The notes under the pieces: generated by a model | Seen by the model: only the letters and a program-made list of their open reading frames with translations | The model's database searches: none | Told to the model about the DNA's origin: nothing | Shown: positions 50,535 through 59,815 of the stretch, one piece after another | Layout: each line of letters starts with the position of its first letter | Position numbering within the stretch: the stretch's first letter is position 1 | From: Mesorhizobium sp. J428 | GTDB lineage: Bacteria > Pseudomonadota > Alphaproteobacteria > Rhizobiales > Rhizobiaceae | NCBI RefSeq assembly: GCF_024699925.1 | Contig: NZ_JAJOMX010000001.1 | Location: forward strand, 1,340,001-1,404,000 | DNA: 64,000 nucleotides | Reading direction: 5' to 3' | Made by a program: the position numbers and the translations under genes

Positions 50535-50563
50535 AGATAGGATTCGGCCCCGATTCAAACAAG
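50535..50563 (-). promoter_or_regulatory. Sigma-70-type promoter of the small RNA
   Basis: CTTGTT (50563-50558) and CTATCT (50540-50535) on the minus strand are spaced by exactly 17 bp, near the alphaproteobacterial consensus CTTGAC-N17-CTATAT. A start near 50528 gives the predicted 5' end of the sRNA. Confidence 0.7.
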
Positions 50564-50681
50564 CGCCAATTCTGCATGGCTGATCTGCAATTTTGCAATG
50601 CAACATAACTGTTAGCGCATGCAGCATGAGCAATTGCCCGCAGAGTGGGCGAAAACGACATGTGGAGGGGAAATGGGCCGT

Positions 50682-50766
50682 TGGTGCCCCCTGCCGGGAT
50701 CGAACCAGCACTCCTTTCGGAACCTGATTTTGAGTCAGGCGCGTCTACCAATTCCGCCAAGGGGGC
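50682..50766 (-). tRNA. tRNA-Leu (anticodon CAA)
   Basis: Complete cloverleaf on the minus strand. Acceptor GCCCCCT pairs with AGGGGGC. D-arm GGCGGAATTGGTAGACGCGC. Anticodon loop CTCAAAA, giving anticodon CAA (reads UUG). Long class II variable arm (GTTCCGAAAGGAGTG), T-loop GGTTCGATCCC, and an encoded 3' CCA (50682-50684). No integrase nearby. Confidence 0.95.
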
Positions 50767-50942
50767 GCGCCACCGGACGAAATCCGGGGCGACGGCTGCG
50801 GACTATACGTTCGCGCCCCTTTCCGTCAACAGCTCTTCGCACTGCGCGCGGAAGTCGCGGGCTTGTGAAGCTTCTCGGCCTTGCATTTAACGCGAACATG
50901 GCGTTGCTCGCGGCGGATATCATTGCCGGAGCGACCCGACCC

Positions 50943-51449
50943 ATGTCCCTAGCCACCCCGATCGGCGAAACCCAGAAATGGGCGGCACTTGCCCTTCTCC
51001 TCGGTATGGCGGCGACCGTCGGCACCGCGCTCGGCTTCGAGCACATCGGCGGCTACATCCCCTGCATGCTCTGCCTCCAGCAGCGCATTCCCTACTACGT
51101 CGGCGTGCCGGTGATGGCGCTGGCGCTGGTTGCAGTCTGGCTGCGCTGGCCGCCGGTCGTCGCCCGCCTGCTGCTTCTGGCAGGCGCACTGCTGATGACG
51201 GTCGGCCTCGGCCTGGCGATCTATCACTCGGGCGTCGAGTGGCACTGGTGGCCGGGTCCCTCGAGCTGCGGCGCGGTCGTTGCCCCGCAGGGCAGCGGCA
51301 ACGGCGTTCTCGACCAGTTGAACACGCTGATCCCGCCCTCCTGCGACGAAGCGGCCGGCCGCTTCCTCGGCCTGTCCTTCGCCGGCTGGAACGTGCTCGC
51401 CAGCGCGCTCTGGGCGGCAGTTGGATATCGGGCAGCGTTCGGGCGCTGA
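50943..51449 (+). CDS. dsbB: Disulfide bond formation protein B
   Basis: 168-aa four-helix inner-membrane quinone reductase that reoxidises DsbA. The first active pair is CMLC (GGYIPCMLCLQQRIPYY). A second periplasmic pair lies in the loop after helix 3 (SSCGAVVAPQGSG ... PPSCDE). ATG 50943 gives the usual N terminus (MSLATPIG); ATG 50898 is in frame. Ends beside a palindromic repeat. Confidence 0.9.
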   Translation: MSLATPIGETQKWAALALLLGMAATVGTALGFEHIGGYIPCMLCLQQRIPYYVGVPVMALALVAVWLRWPPVVARLLLLAGALLMTVGLGLAIYHSGVEWHWWPGPSSCGAVVAPQGSGNGVLDQLNTLIPPSCDEAAGRFLGLSFAGWNVLASALWAAVGYRAAFGR

Positions 51450-51451
51450 TT

Positions 51452-51481
51452 CCTTCTCCCCGCGAACGGGGGAGAGGAAGG
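51452..51481. repeat. Short palindrome CCTTCTCCCC...GGGGAGAGG
   Basis: Hairpin CTCCCC-GCGAACG-GGGGAG with flanking CCTT/AAGG, in the 32-bp gap between the convergent dsbB and HNH genes. It shares its core with the repeat at 36192-36314. It may act as a bidirectional terminator. Confidence 0.5.
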
Positions 51482-52039
51482 CTAGGGCTCCAGTTCCACG
51501 TCCCAGTAGAGATAGTCCATCCAGCTTTCGTGCAGATGGTTGGGTGGGAAGAGCCGGCCGTTATTGTGCAGGTCGTGCACGGTCGGGTGGAACGGCTTCT
51601 GCATCGGCCACATCTTCGCCTGAGCCGGCAGCATGCCGCCCTTCCGGAGATTGCAGGGCGAGCAGGCCGCAACCACGTTCTCCCAGGTCGTTGCCCCGCC
51701 GCAGCGGCGCGGGATGACGTGGTCGAAGGTGAGATCCTCCGGCGAACCGCAATACTGGCACTGGAAGCGGTCGCGCAGGAACACGTTGAAGCGGGTGAAG
51801 GCCGGATTACGCGACGGCTTTACATAGCTCTTCAGGCAGACCACCGAAGGCAGCTTCATCGAGAAGGTCGGCGACGAGACGGAGTGCTCGTATTCGGCGA
51901 CGATGTTCACCCGGTCGAGGAACACGGCCTTGATCGCGTCCTGCCAGGACCAGAGCGACAGCGGGTAATAGCTGAGCGGACGGTAGTCCGCATTCAGCAC
52001 CAGTGCCGGCAAACCATCTGGCGAGACATGAACTGTCAC
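51482..52039 (-). CDS. HNH endonuclease-domain protein
   Basis: 185-aa protein from GTG 52039 (AGGAG nine bases upstream). The HNH domain is at residues about 85-150: FQCQYCGSPEDLTFDHVIPR, NVVAACSPCNLRKGG. Two CxxC zinc pairs and the H/N residues are present. The N-terminal ALVLNADYRPLSYYPLSLW is the signature of a widespread HNH subgroup of uncertain role, often linked to DNA repair. Full length. Confidence 0.88.
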   Translation of the reverse strand: MTVHVSPDGLPALVLNADYRPLSYYPLSLWSWQDAIKAVFLDRVNIVAEYEHSVSSPTFSMKLPSVVCLKSYVKPSRNPAFTRFNVFLRDRFQCQYCGSPEDLTFDHVIPRRCGGATTWENVVAACSPCNLRKGGMLPAQAKMWPMQKPFHPTVHDLHNNGRLFPPNHLHESWMDYLYWDVELEP

Positions 52040-52150
52040 GTCGCGTTTCTCCTGAGGCCCGAAGCGTTCGGCGCGGATACTGTAAGCGAGACGTGACAGG
52101 ATTGTGAAGCGAAGAAAGTGGCCGGACTGTTGCCGCAAAGCCCCATTTGT

Positions 52151-52819
52151 TCAGTTTTTTTCTAGGTTTAGCGCCGTTTCGGCGGCTGGCGCGGCCTCAC
52201 GCCCCCTGAGATGGCGGTAGTAGGCCCAGAACAGGCGCGCCGCGACCGCCCGCCACGGTGCCCATGATTCGGCGATCGCAATCAGCGTCTTTTCACCCGG
52301 ACGGGGGTCGATGCCGAGCGCGGCGCCCACCGCCGACTGGAGCGCAACGTCGCGCGCGGGGAACACGTCAGGATGCCCGGCGCAGGTCAGCAGATAGACC
52401 TCCGCCGTCCAGCGCCCGATGCCCGGAACGGCGCTCAGCGAGGCGATCGCCGCCTCCCCGTCCGCCTCGCACAGGTCGAAGAGATCGAGCCCGTCGTGGA
52501 CCGCGCGCGACAAAGCAAGCATCGTTGCCTGTTTTGGGCGCGACAGGCCCGCCCGGCGGAAGAGATCCGGATCGGCCGCAAGCACGGCCTCAGGTGTCAG
52601 CGGCGCGACGAGCGAGACAAGCCGGCCGAGAATCGCGTCCGCGCTGGCCCGCGACACCTGCTGCGAGACGACGATCGAGACCAGACTCGAAAAGCCCGGC
52701 GAGGACAGCCGCAGCGGAATATCGCCCGCAGCAGCGCGCACCGCGGCCAGCCGCGGATCGGCGCCGATGAGCGCGTCGAGCGCCGCGACGATGTCGGAAT
52801 CACTGGAAATCCGCCGCAT
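52151..52819 (-). CDS. DNA-3-methyladenine glycosylase II-like (HhH-GPD)
   Basis: 222-aa base-excision-repair glycosylase of the AlkA type. The HhH-GPD core has SLSAVPGIGRWTAEVYLL and the catalytic Asp in FPARDVALQSAVG. SIVVSQQVSRASADAI is the family start. It removes alkylated bases. ATG 52819 gives the standard length; the longer frame is not supported. It is divergent from gluQ. Confidence 0.92.
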   Translation of the reverse strand: MRRISSDSDIVAALDALIGADPRLAAVRAAAGDIPLRLSSPGFSSLVSIVVSQQVSRASADAILGRLVSLVAPLTPEAVLAADPDLFRRAGLSRPKQATMLALSRAVHDGLDLFDLCEADGEAAIASLSAVPGIGRWTAEVYLLTCAGHPDVFPARDVALQSAVGAALGIDPRPGEKTLIAIAESWAPWRAVAARLFWAYYRHLRGREAAPAAETALNLEKN

Positions 52820-52911
52820 CCGCTTCCTTTTCCTCCAACGCAAAAAGCCGTAGCAATGAACCGGCGAAGGCGGCAATGCCTTCGAGTCCCATTCCACCCA
52901 GCAGGACAGAC

Positions 52912-53796
52912 GTGGCGAGTCCACCCGTTTTCCGTTTTGCCCCGAGCCCCAATGGCGAGCTTCATCTCGGCCACGCCCGCTCGGCACTGCTGAACCAGCG
53001 GCTGGCGCGTGAGGCCGGGGGGCGATTCCTGCTGCGCATCGAGGACATCGACCTTGCCCGCTGCACGCCGGAGTTCGAGGCCGGCATCTACCGCGACCTC
53101 GAATGGCTGGAGATCGAATGGGAAAAGCCGGTGCGCCGCCAGTCGGAGCATTTCGCCGACTACGCGGCAGCGCTCGACCGCCTGAAGGCTATGGGCGTCG
53201 TCTACCCCTCCTTCATGAGCCGGGGCCAGATCCGCGACCACATCGCCGAACACGAGACGCCGGTGCGCCGCTGGCCGCGCGATCCGGACGGCGCGCCGCT
53301 CTATCCCGATGTCGACCGTGCCCTCACCCGCCGCGAGCGGCAGAAACGCATTGCGTCCGGAGCGCCGCATGCCTGGCGCCTCGACGTAGCGGCCGCGATG
53401 GAGACGGCCGCGGAGAAACTCACCTGGACGGAACTCGGCGCGGGACCGCTGGGCGAGACTGGAAAGGTCACGGCCCGCCCCGAGATCTGGGGCGACGTGA
53501 TCCTGTCGCGCTCCGATGCGCCGGCGAGCTACCATCTCTCGGTCACGGTGGACGACGCGATCCAGGGCATCACCGACGTGGTGCGCGGCCAGGACCTCTT
53601 CCACGCGACCGCGATCCATCGCCTGCTGCAATCGCTGCTCGGCCTTCCCGTGCCGCGCTATCGGCACCACAGCCTGATCGTCGGCGAGGACGGCCGCAAG
53701 CTCGCCAAGAGCCGACGCGACACGGGGCTCAGGGAGTTGCGCGAGAGTGGGATTAGCGCAGAGGAAGTGCGCGCGCTGGCGCTGGAAGGCCTTTAG
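52912..53796 (+). CDS. gluQ: Glutamyl-Q tRNA(Asp) synthetase
   Basis: 294-aa tRNA-modifying enzyme that glutamylates queuosine on tRNA-Asp. The HIGH-like motif is FRFAPSPNGELHLGHARSAL and the KMSKS-like motif is GRKLAKSRRDTG. The anticodon-binding domain of true GluRS is absent, as expected. The zinc cysteines of E. coli GluQ are missing (YPSFMSR, YPDVDR), as in some zinc-free members. GTG 52912 leaves the normal N terminus; ATG 52876 is a possible longer start. Confidence 0.9.
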   Translation: MASPPVFRFAPSPNGELHLGHARSALLNQRLAREAGGRFLLRIEDIDLARCTPEFEAGIYRDLEWLEIEWEKPVRRQSEHFADYAAALDRLKAMGVVYPSFMSRGQIRDHIAEHETPVRRWPRDPDGAPLYPDVDRALTRRERQKRIASGAPHAWRLDVAAAMETAAEKLTWTELGAGPLGETGKVTARPEIWGDVILSRSDAPASYHLSVTVDDAIQGITDVVRGQDLFHATAIHRLLQSLLGLPVPRYRHHSLIVGEDGRKLAKSRRDTGLRELRESGISAEEVRALALEGL

Positions 53797-54089
53797 GAGC
53801 GCATTGCTCGTTCTATGCCGGCCTTTGCGAGCGAAAGCAGCAGCAGCGCCAGGAACGCCCCGCCGAGACCGGTCGCGACAGCAATTTCGAGCGCGCCGAA
53901 CCGGATGCCCCAGCGGTTTGCCGCGAAGATACCGAGGAAGAAGCCGGCGGTGATGACGATCATGTTGCCGAAAGGGCCGAACCCGTCGTCCTGCATCAGG
54001 CCGTCAAGCGCCATGCCGAGCATCAAGGAGAGAATCGCGACGATTGCGATCGCGAAGACAAGCGAACTGGTATCCAGACTGGAAAGCAT
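53793..54089 (-). CDS. Small integral membrane protein
   Basis: 98-aa protein with three predicted transmembrane helices (SSLVFAIAIVAILSLMLGMA; GNMIVITAGFFLGIFAANRW; VATGLGGAFLALLLLSLA). No family recognised. Its stop overlaps the gluQ stop. Function unknown. Confidence 0.65.
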   Translation of the reverse strand: MLSSLDTSSLVFAIAIVAILSLMLGMALDGLMQDDGFGPFGNMIVITAGFFLGIFAANRWGIRFGALEIAVATGLGGAFLALLLLSLAKAGIERAMRS

Positions 54090-54209
54090 GCACCGCCTTC
54101 TTGCGTAGCCCTTCCCGTTCGCCCCCACACAGTGTGTGGACCATTCATTTCACTTTGCTTGCCCGGATTGCATCAATTAGAGCGATCCGCCCACTGGGAA
54201 CGATATCTG

Positions 54210-55082
54210 ATGTTTTCGCCGGCCTCCTTCGTTCCCGCGCTGTTCGTCGTGCTCTGGGCGACGGGCTTCATCGGGGCGCGCTATGCGATGCCCTGGGCGG
54301 AGCCCTTCTCGTTCCTGGCGGTGCGGTTCGGCCTGACCATGCTCATCATCGGAGGGATCGCGGTCGCGACCGGCGCACGCAGGGCGGACCGGCGCGGCGC
54401 GGCCCACGCCACCTTCGCCGGCGCGCTCATGCACGGCGTCTATCTGGGGGGCACGTTCTGGGCGATCCGCCACGGCATGACGGCGGGCTTCGCCGCGCTC
54501 ATCGTCGGCCTGCAGCCGCTGATCACCGCCCTCGTCGCGAGGATGGCGCTCGGCGAGCGTATCGATCCGCGCAATTGCGCCGGGCTCGGGCTGGGCTTCG
54601 TCGGCGTAGTGATCGTGATCTGGCCGAAGCTGGGCGCCGCGACGGATGCGCTCACGCCCGCCGCACTCGGCGCAATGGTGGTTGGCGTCATCGCGATGAG
54701 CGTCGGCACCATCTGGCAGAAGTGCTTCGTCGGTCGCCTCGATCTCGTCACCGGCAGCTTCTGGCAATATGTCGGCGCAACCGCCCTGATGGCGGCGATG
54801 TCGCTGCTGCTGGAAACGCGAACCTTCATGGTGACAGGCGAACTGGTCTTCGCACTCGTCTGGCTGGTGCTCGTCCTGTCGATCGGCGCGATCTTCCTTT
54901 TGATGTATCTCATCCGCGAAGGATCGGTCGCGAAGGTCTCGTCGCTGTTCTATCTCGTGCCCGCGGTGACCGCGCTGATGGCATGGGCGCTGTTCGGCGA
55001 GACGCTCACGCTGGTGCAGATCCTAGGCATGGCGGTCGCGACCGCCGGCGTGGCGCTCGCCACCTCATCCCGCGATGCGTGA
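54210..55082 (+). CDS. EamA-domain (DMT superfamily) transporter
   Basis: 290-aa ten-helix drug/metabolite transporter with two EamA repeats; conserved starts are VVLWATGFIGARYAMP and the second half at SVGTIWQKCFVGRLD. Probably exports amino acids or similar metabolites. ATG 54210 is chosen over the longer upstream frame. Converges on the BrkB-like gene with an 18-bp overlap. Confidence 0.88.
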   Translation: MFSPASFVPALFVVLWATGFIGARYAMPWAEPFSFLAVRFGLTMLIIGGIAVATGARRADRRGAAHATFAGALMHGVYLGGTFWAIRHGMTAGFAALIVGLQPLITALVARMALGERIDPRNCAGLGLGFVGVVIVIWPKLGAATDALTPAALGAMVVGVIAMSVGTIWQKCFVGRLDLVTGSFWQYVGATALMAAMSLLLETRTFMVTGELVFALVWLVLVLSIGAIFLLMYLIREGSVAKVSSLFYLVPAVTALMAWALFGETLTLVQILGMAVATAGVALATSSRDA

Positions 55083-55916
55083 GCGCGCGTCGAGGTAGCG
55101 GCGGATCGCAGCGTTGAACTCGCCGCCGAGGATGAAGATCACCGAGATGATGTAAAGGAAGATCACCGCGATCATCACCGAGGCGAGGCCCGCATAGGTC
55201 GAGACATAGGTCGAGAACTGCCTCAGATAGGCGGCGAAGATGCTCGAGCCAGCGAGCCATGCGGCCAGTGTGAAGACGATTCCGGGGATGACGTTGGCGA
55301 AGGACCGGCGTCCTGCGGGCAGCCAAAGATGCACCGCGAACAGGCCGAAGACGATCACACCGGAGGCGATCACGTAACGCCAGAGCGTGATCGTGCCCAT
55401 GTAGGGACCGATCCATGTCAGGTTCTTCTCGGCGACATCTGCGATGAGCGGTGCCAGCACGAGCAGCACCGAGATCGCGAGGAAACCGAGCGTCGCGATG
55501 AAGACGAAGGCGAGACTCTGTATGCGGCGGAACAGGAAGGAGCGCGTGTCCGCCACCCGATAGGCGCGGTTGAGCGACGTCCTCAGCGCCTCGATGCCGT
55601 TGGAGGCGAACACCGCAGCGGCGATCACGGAGACTGTCAGGAAATCGCCGCGCTGGACGGTGAGCACGTTGCGCACCTCCTTGGCGATCGGTTCGGCGAT
55701 CTGCGGCGGCCAGGTGTCGAAGACGAGATGCACCGCCGTGTCGGCGAAGGCGTCCGCGCCGAGAAAGCTCGCAAGCGCGGTAGCGAAGATCAGGAACGGA
55801 AACAGCGCCATCAGCGCGGAAATCGCCAGATGGCTGGACATCGACCAGCCGTCGTCCGTGTTGAAGTGACCCATCGCGTCGGACAGAATCCGTTTCGCGG
55901 CGACGATGTTTCGCAT
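55065..55916 (-). CDS. YihY/BrkB-family membrane protein
   Basis: 283-aa protein with six predicted helices and the family segments DDGWSMSSHLAISALMALFP, NGIEALRTSLNRAYRV and GLASVMIAVIFLYIISVIFI. The family was named for a Bordetella serum-resistance gene but its real function is unresolved; lipid or other transport has been suggested. ATG 55916. Confidence 0.88.
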   Translation of the reverse strand: MRNIVAAKRILSDAMGHFNTDDGWSMSSHLAISALMALFPFLIFATALASFLGADAFADTAVHLVFDTWPPQIAEPIAKEVRNVLTVQRGDFLTVSVIAAAVFASNGIEALRTSLNRAYRVADTRSFLFRRIQSLAFVFIATLGFLAISVLLVLAPLIADVAEKNLTWIGPYMGTITLWRYVIASGVIVFGLFAVHLWLPAGRRSFANVIPGIVFTLAAWLAGSSIFAAYLRQFSTYVSTYAGLASVMIAVIFLYIISVIFILGGEFNAAIRRYLDARSRIAG

Positions 55917-56081
55917 GGCTCTCCGCCGATTGTCTCCCAAGGTTGAATATGGGAAGGGTTTTCTGGAAACAACCCGCGTGGGGCCTTCCCGTCGCCGCCT
56001 TTGCACCCGAAATGTGCTTTCACGGGGCGCGGCAAGCGCCACGCGACGTGCGCCGGCACGTGCCGGCAAGAGGAAAGAGCA

Positions 56082-56273
56082 ATGTCCACGGTCTTCAACA
56101 TCTTCGCGATCGTCGCCATGGTCGCGGTCGTCATCGTGCTTCTGCGCGGGCTCTGGAACATGATGAAGGGCGGCGACGCGAACACGTCGAACAAGCTGAT
56201 GCAGGCGCGCGTCTTCCTTCAGTTCGTCGCGCTGTGTCTAGTTCTGCTCGCGGTCTACTTCACGCGCAAATGA
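56082..56273 (+). CDS. Twin-transmembrane HIG1-like small protein
   Basis: 63-aa protein with two helices separated by MMKGGDANTSNKLMQARVF. That linker is the HIG1-domain signature seen in cytochrome oxidase assembly/stability factors and in short alphaproteobacterial proteins usually next to the cobalamin adenosyltransferase gene. 19 bp upstream of that gene; likely co-transcribed. Confidence 0.82.
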   Translation: MSTVFNIFAIVAMVAVVIVLLRGLWNMMKGGDANTSNKLMQARVFLQFVALCLVLLAVYFTRK

Positions 56274-56292
56274 GCGGCTTCCCGGGGGGATC

Positions 56293-56874
56293 ATGGTCAA
56301 GCTGAACAAGATCTACACACGCACCGGCGACGACGGCACCACGGGACTGGCCGCCGGCGGCCGGCGGCTCAAATACGACCGGCGCGTCGAGGCCTACGGC
56401 ACGGTAGACGAGGCGAATTCGACGATCGGCATGGCGCGGCTGCACACCGCCGAACAGCATCCCGAGATCGACGCCATGCTGTTCCGGATGCAGAACGACC
56501 TCTTCGACCTTGGCGCCGACCTCGCCACGCCCGAGACGGACAAGCCGCTAGGCTACGAGCCGCTGCGCATCGTGGCGGCGCAGGTGGTGCGCGTCGAAGG
56601 CGATATCGATACGCTCAACGTTCGCCTGCAGCCGCTCCGCTCTTTCGTGCTGCCGGGCGGCTCGCCGGCTTCCGCGCATCTCCACCTCGCCCGCACGGTC
56701 GTGCGCCGCGCCGAGAGGATCGCCGTCGAACTCGCACGGATGCCGGGCGAAAGCGTCAATCCGGAGGTCGTGAGATATCTCAATCGCGCTTCGGATTTCC
56801 TGTTCGTCGCCGCCCGCGTGGTCAATGACAACGGCGCGTCCGACGTGTTATGGGTGCCCGGACAGAACCGGTGA
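56293..56874 (+). CDS. Cob(I)yrinic acid a,c-diamide adenosyltransferase (PduO type)
   Basis: 193-aa enzyme that attaches the adenosyl group to cobalamin. The ATP motif YTRTGDDGTTGLAAGGRR is at residues 8-25. The helix with VEAYGTVDEANS and the RAERIAVELA and YLNRASDFLFVAAR segments are the PduO trimer core. Followed 26 bp later by the rhomboid gene. Confidence 0.94.
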   Translation: MVKLNKIYTRTGDDGTTGLAAGGRRLKYDRRVEAYGTVDEANSTIGMARLHTAEQHPEIDAMLFRMQNDLFDLGADLATPETDKPLGYEPLRIVAAQVVRVEGDIDTLNVRLQPLRSFVLPGGSPASAHLHLARTVVRRAERIAVELARMPGESVNPEVVRYLNRASDFLFVAARVVNDNGASDVLWVPGQNR

Positions 56875-56900
56875 CGGTGGGGGCCGTGGGGGCGCACTGA

Positions 56901-57668
56901 ATGTTCATTCCGCTGCACGACGCCAACAGCCTGAAATACATCAAGATGCAATATGTGACGATCGGGCTGATCGTCGCCAATGTTGTTGTCTGGCTGATGA
57001 CGACCTTTTCCAGCGAGAATTTCGCGCAGGCGGCGGCGATCGGGCTAGGCTACATCCCCTCGACCATCTACGACCTCGCCGAGCGCGGTCCGGACCAGAT
57101 CATCGTTCCCGACATCCTCACCTACATCACTTACGCCTTCCTGCACGGCGACTTCATGCATCTTGCCGGCAACATGCTGTTCCTGTGGGTGTTCGGTGAC
57201 AATGTCGAGGATGCGCTCGGCCATGTCCGCTTCCTGATCTTCTACCTGCTCTGCGCCATCGCCGGCGCCTGGCTGCACGGCATCGTCGACGTGAATTCGC
57301 AGGTGCCGCTGATCGGCGCGTCGGGCGCGATCGCAGGTGTGGTCTCAGCCTATCTCCTGCTGCATCCGCGGGTGAAGGTCTGGGTGCTTGTGCTGATGCG
57401 CCTGCCGCTGCGCATTCCCGCCTGGATCCCGATCGTGCTCTGGATTGCCTTCCAGTTCCTCATGTTCGCAGCTGCCGGCAAGGAGCAGGTATCGTGGGCC
57501 GCGCATATCGGCGGCATCATTGCCGGCGCGGTGCTGATCGTGTTCATGCGGCGCAAGGGCGTGCCGCTCCTCGACAGGGACATCGTCACGCCGCGCGGCG
57601 CCGAAGTCGCCCTGCCGCCGCCGGCCACCGCGCCGGTTTCCCCGAGCGGCCCCTGGGGCCGGCAGTAG
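56901..57668 (+). CDS. Rhomboid-family intramembrane serine protease
   Basis: 255-aa six-helix protease. The catalytic serine is in GASGAIAG and the histidine in AAHIGG. The HGDFMHLAGNMLFLWVFG segment carries the conserved His/Asn that stabilises the oxyanion. It has a C-terminal Pro-rich tail. Cleaves membrane-anchored substrates; targets unknown. Confidence 0.92.
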   Translation: MFIPLHDANSLKYIKMQYVTIGLIVANVVVWLMTTFSSENFAQAAAIGLGYIPSTIYDLAERGPDQIIVPDILTYITYAFLHGDFMHLAGNMLFLWVFGDNVEDALGHVRFLIFYLLCAIAGAWLHGIVDVNSQVPLIGASGAIAGVVSAYLLLHPRVKVWVLVLMRLPLRIPAWIPIVLWIAFQFLMFAAAGKEQVSWAAHIGGIIAGAVLIVFMRRKGVPLLDRDIVTPRGAEVALPPPATAPVSPSGPWGRQ

Positions 57669-57993
57669 GACCATTGTCCAGCGGCCGTCGACCCGCGACG
57701 CGCACATGCGCTGTGTCGAACAGCACCGGGCTGACGTCGCCCGATCTTCGACAGGGCGCCGGGACCCTACCGGCCCCCAGGCAGCCCGCGGGATCGGCGA
57801 CGCCGACACAGCCGCTTCGCGGCCATCGTTTGCTTATTGACGCGACTGGCCCCCACGACTAGAGCAACAAGCGTTTTTCGGGTCTTTGAGGCCCGATGTC
57901 CGTTTTCTAGTGCCGCCACGTCGGCAATTGGCAAGCCGGCAAGCCATCTGCGTGATAGCAGCGCCGGATACGCATCAGAGAGGAAATCGACGC
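57669..57993. other. 325-bp gene-free region upstream of etfBA
   Basis: I see no open frame with host-like character here. A promoter for etfBA is plausible near 57838-57866 (TTGACG, 17 bp, TAGAGC), giving an mRNA leader of about 120 bases; the match is modest. Confidence 0.4.
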
Positions 57994-58740
57994 ATGAAAG
58001 TACTTGTGCCTGTGAAGCGGGTTGTGGACGCGAATGTGAAGATCCGCGTTAAAGGCGACGGGTCCGGTGTCGAGCTTGCCAATGTGAAGATGGCAATGAA
58101 CCCGTTCGACGAGATCAGCGTCGAGGAAGCGATCCGCCTCAAGGAAGCCGGTAAGGTCGAGGAGATCGTGGTCGTGTCGGTCGGCCCGGCGCAGGCACAG
58201 GAGACGATCCGCACGGCGCTCGCAATGGGTGCTGACCGCGGCATCCTGGTCAAGGTCGACGAGACGGTCGAACCGCTGACGGTTGCCAAGATCCTGAAGG
58301 GCATCGCGGACGCCGAGAAGCCGGAACTGATCATCCTTGGCAAGCAGGCGATCGACGACGACGCCAACCAGACCGGCCAGATGCTGGCTGCACTGCTGGG
58401 CTGGTCGCAGGCAACGTTCGCCTCGAAGGTCGAGCTTGCCGACGGCAAGGCCAAGGTGACGCGCGAGGTCGACGGCGGCCTGCAGGTGATCGAGGTGAAG
58501 CTGCCTGCGATCGTGACGACCGACCTGCGCCTCAACCAGCCGCGCTATGCCTCGCTGCCGAACATCATGAAGGCGAAGAAGAAGCCGCTGGACGAAAAGA
58601 CGGCCGGCGACTTCGGCGTCGAAGTGAAGGCGCGGCTGAAAGTGCTGAAGACCGAAGAGCCGGGCGGCCGCAAGGCGGGCGTGAAGGTCAAGACCGTCCA
58701 AGAACTCGTGTCGGCCCTCAAGGGCGCCGGCGTTATCTGA
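57994..58740 (+). CDS. etfB: Electron transfer flavoprotein subunit beta
   Basis: 248-aa ETF beta subunit, carrying AMP and shuttling electrons from acyl-CoA dehydrogenases to ETF-quinone oxidoreductase. It starts [19 protein letters not shown]. The AMP-binding [17 protein letters not shown] is present, as is the [19 protein letters not shown] signature with a lysine-rich ETF recognition loop. 24 bp before etfA. Confidence 0.96.
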   Translation: MKVLVPVKRVVDANVKIRVKGDGSGVELANVKMAMNPFDEISVEEAIRLKEAGKVEEIVVVSVGPAQAQETIRTALAMGADRGILVKVDETVEPLTVAKILKGIADAEKPELIILGKQAIDDDANQTGQMLAALLGWSQATFASKVELADGKAKVTREVDGGLQVIEVKLPAIVTTDLRLNQPRYASLPNIMKAKKKPLDEKTAGDFGVEVKARLKVLKTEEPGGRKAGVKVKTVQELVSALKGAGVI

Positions 58741-58764
58741 GGCGATCAGGAAAGGATCAGAACA

Positions 58765-59694
58765 ATGGCAATTCTCCTCGTCGCCGAACATGACAACGCC
58801 TCGCTGTCGGACCAGACATCGAAGGCCCTCTCCGCTGCGCTGAAGATTGGCTCGGACGTCCACATCCTCGTCGCCGGCAAGGGCGCCAAGGCGGCCGCCG
58901 ACGCGGCCTCCAAGCTCAAGGGCGCAACCAAGGTGCTGCTCGTCGAGAGCGACGCGCTGGCCGAGCGCCTGGCCGAACCGGTCGCTGCCACCGTGGTGGC
59001 GCTCGCGGGCGGCTACGACACGATCATCGCGCCGGCGACCACCATGGGTAAGAACGTGCTGCCGCGCGTCGCCGCCCTGCTCGACGTGATGCAGATCTCC
59101 GAGATCATCGAGGTCGTCTCGGCCGACACCTTCAAGCGCCCGATCTATGCCGGCAACGCCATCCAGACGGTGCAGTCGACCGATCCGAAGAAAGTGATCA
59201 CCGTGCGCACCGCCTCGTTCCAGGCGGCGGGCGAAGGCGGCTCGGCTCCGGTCGAGAGCGTCAACGCGGCGGCCGATCCGGGCCTGTCCTCCTTCGTGGA
59301 GAACCGGCTGTCCGAGAGCGACCGTCCGGAGCTGACCTCGGCCAAGATCATCATCTCGGGCGGCCGCGCACTCGGTTCCTCGGAGAAGTTCCAGGAGGTC
59401 ATCCTGCCGGTGGCCGACAAGCTGGGTGCCGCCGTGGGTGCCTCGCGCGCCGCGGTCGACGCGGGCTACGCGCCGAACGACTGGCAGGTCGGCCAGACCG
59501 GCAAGGTCGTCGCCCCGCAGCTCTACATCGCGGTCGGCATCTCCGGCGCGATCCAGCACCTCGCAGGCATGAAGGACTCGAAGGTCATCGTCGCCATCAA
59601 CAAGGACGAGGAGGCCCCGATCTTCCAGGTCGCCGACTACGGCCTCGTCGGCGATCTCTTCACCATCCTGCCGGAGCTTGAAAAGGCTCTTTGA
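58765..59694 (+). CDS. etfA: Electron transfer flavoprotein subunit alpha
   Basis: 309-aa ETF alpha subunit, binding FAD. The C-terminal FAD domain has [31 protein letters not shown] and [16 protein letters not shown]. It follows etfB in the standard operon, with a terminator 30 bp after the stop. Confidence 0.97.
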   Translation: MAILLVAEHDNASLSDQTSKALSAALKIGSDVHILVAGKGAKAAADAASKLKGATKVLLVESDALAERLAEPVAATVVALAGGYDTIIAPATTMGKNVLPRVAALLDVMQISEIIEVVSADTFKRPIYAGNAIQTVQSTDPKKVITVRTASFQAAGEGGSAPVESVNAAADPGLSSFVENRLSESDRPELTSAKIIISGGRALGSSEKFQEVILPVADKLGAAVGASRAAVDAGYAPNDWQVGQTGKVVAPQLYIAVGISGAIQHLAGMKDSKVIVAINKDEEAPIFQVADYGLVGDLFTILPELEKAL

Positions 59695-59724
59695 CAGCCG
59701 GCCTGCAAAGGTATGAAATCTCCG

Positions 59725-59756
59725 GGGCGGGGTAGACGAAGTCTCCCCGCCCTTTT
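59725..59756 (+). terminator. Rho-independent terminator of etfBA
   Basis: Stem GGGCGGGG / CCCCGCCC followed by TTTT. It separates etfBA from the 3-hydroxybutyryl-CoA dehydrogenase gene, although the latter is functionally related. Confidence 0.85.
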
Positions 59757-59815
59757 AGTTTGCACTGCACAAAGACCTGGGGCACTCGGGTCCGGGTGGA
59801 GACAGGGCGAGGAAC

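Noticed and set aside
50682..50766. tRNA-Leu as an integration site for an island
   Set aside because: No repeat of the tRNA 3' end and no integrase on either side; flanking genes are ordinary.
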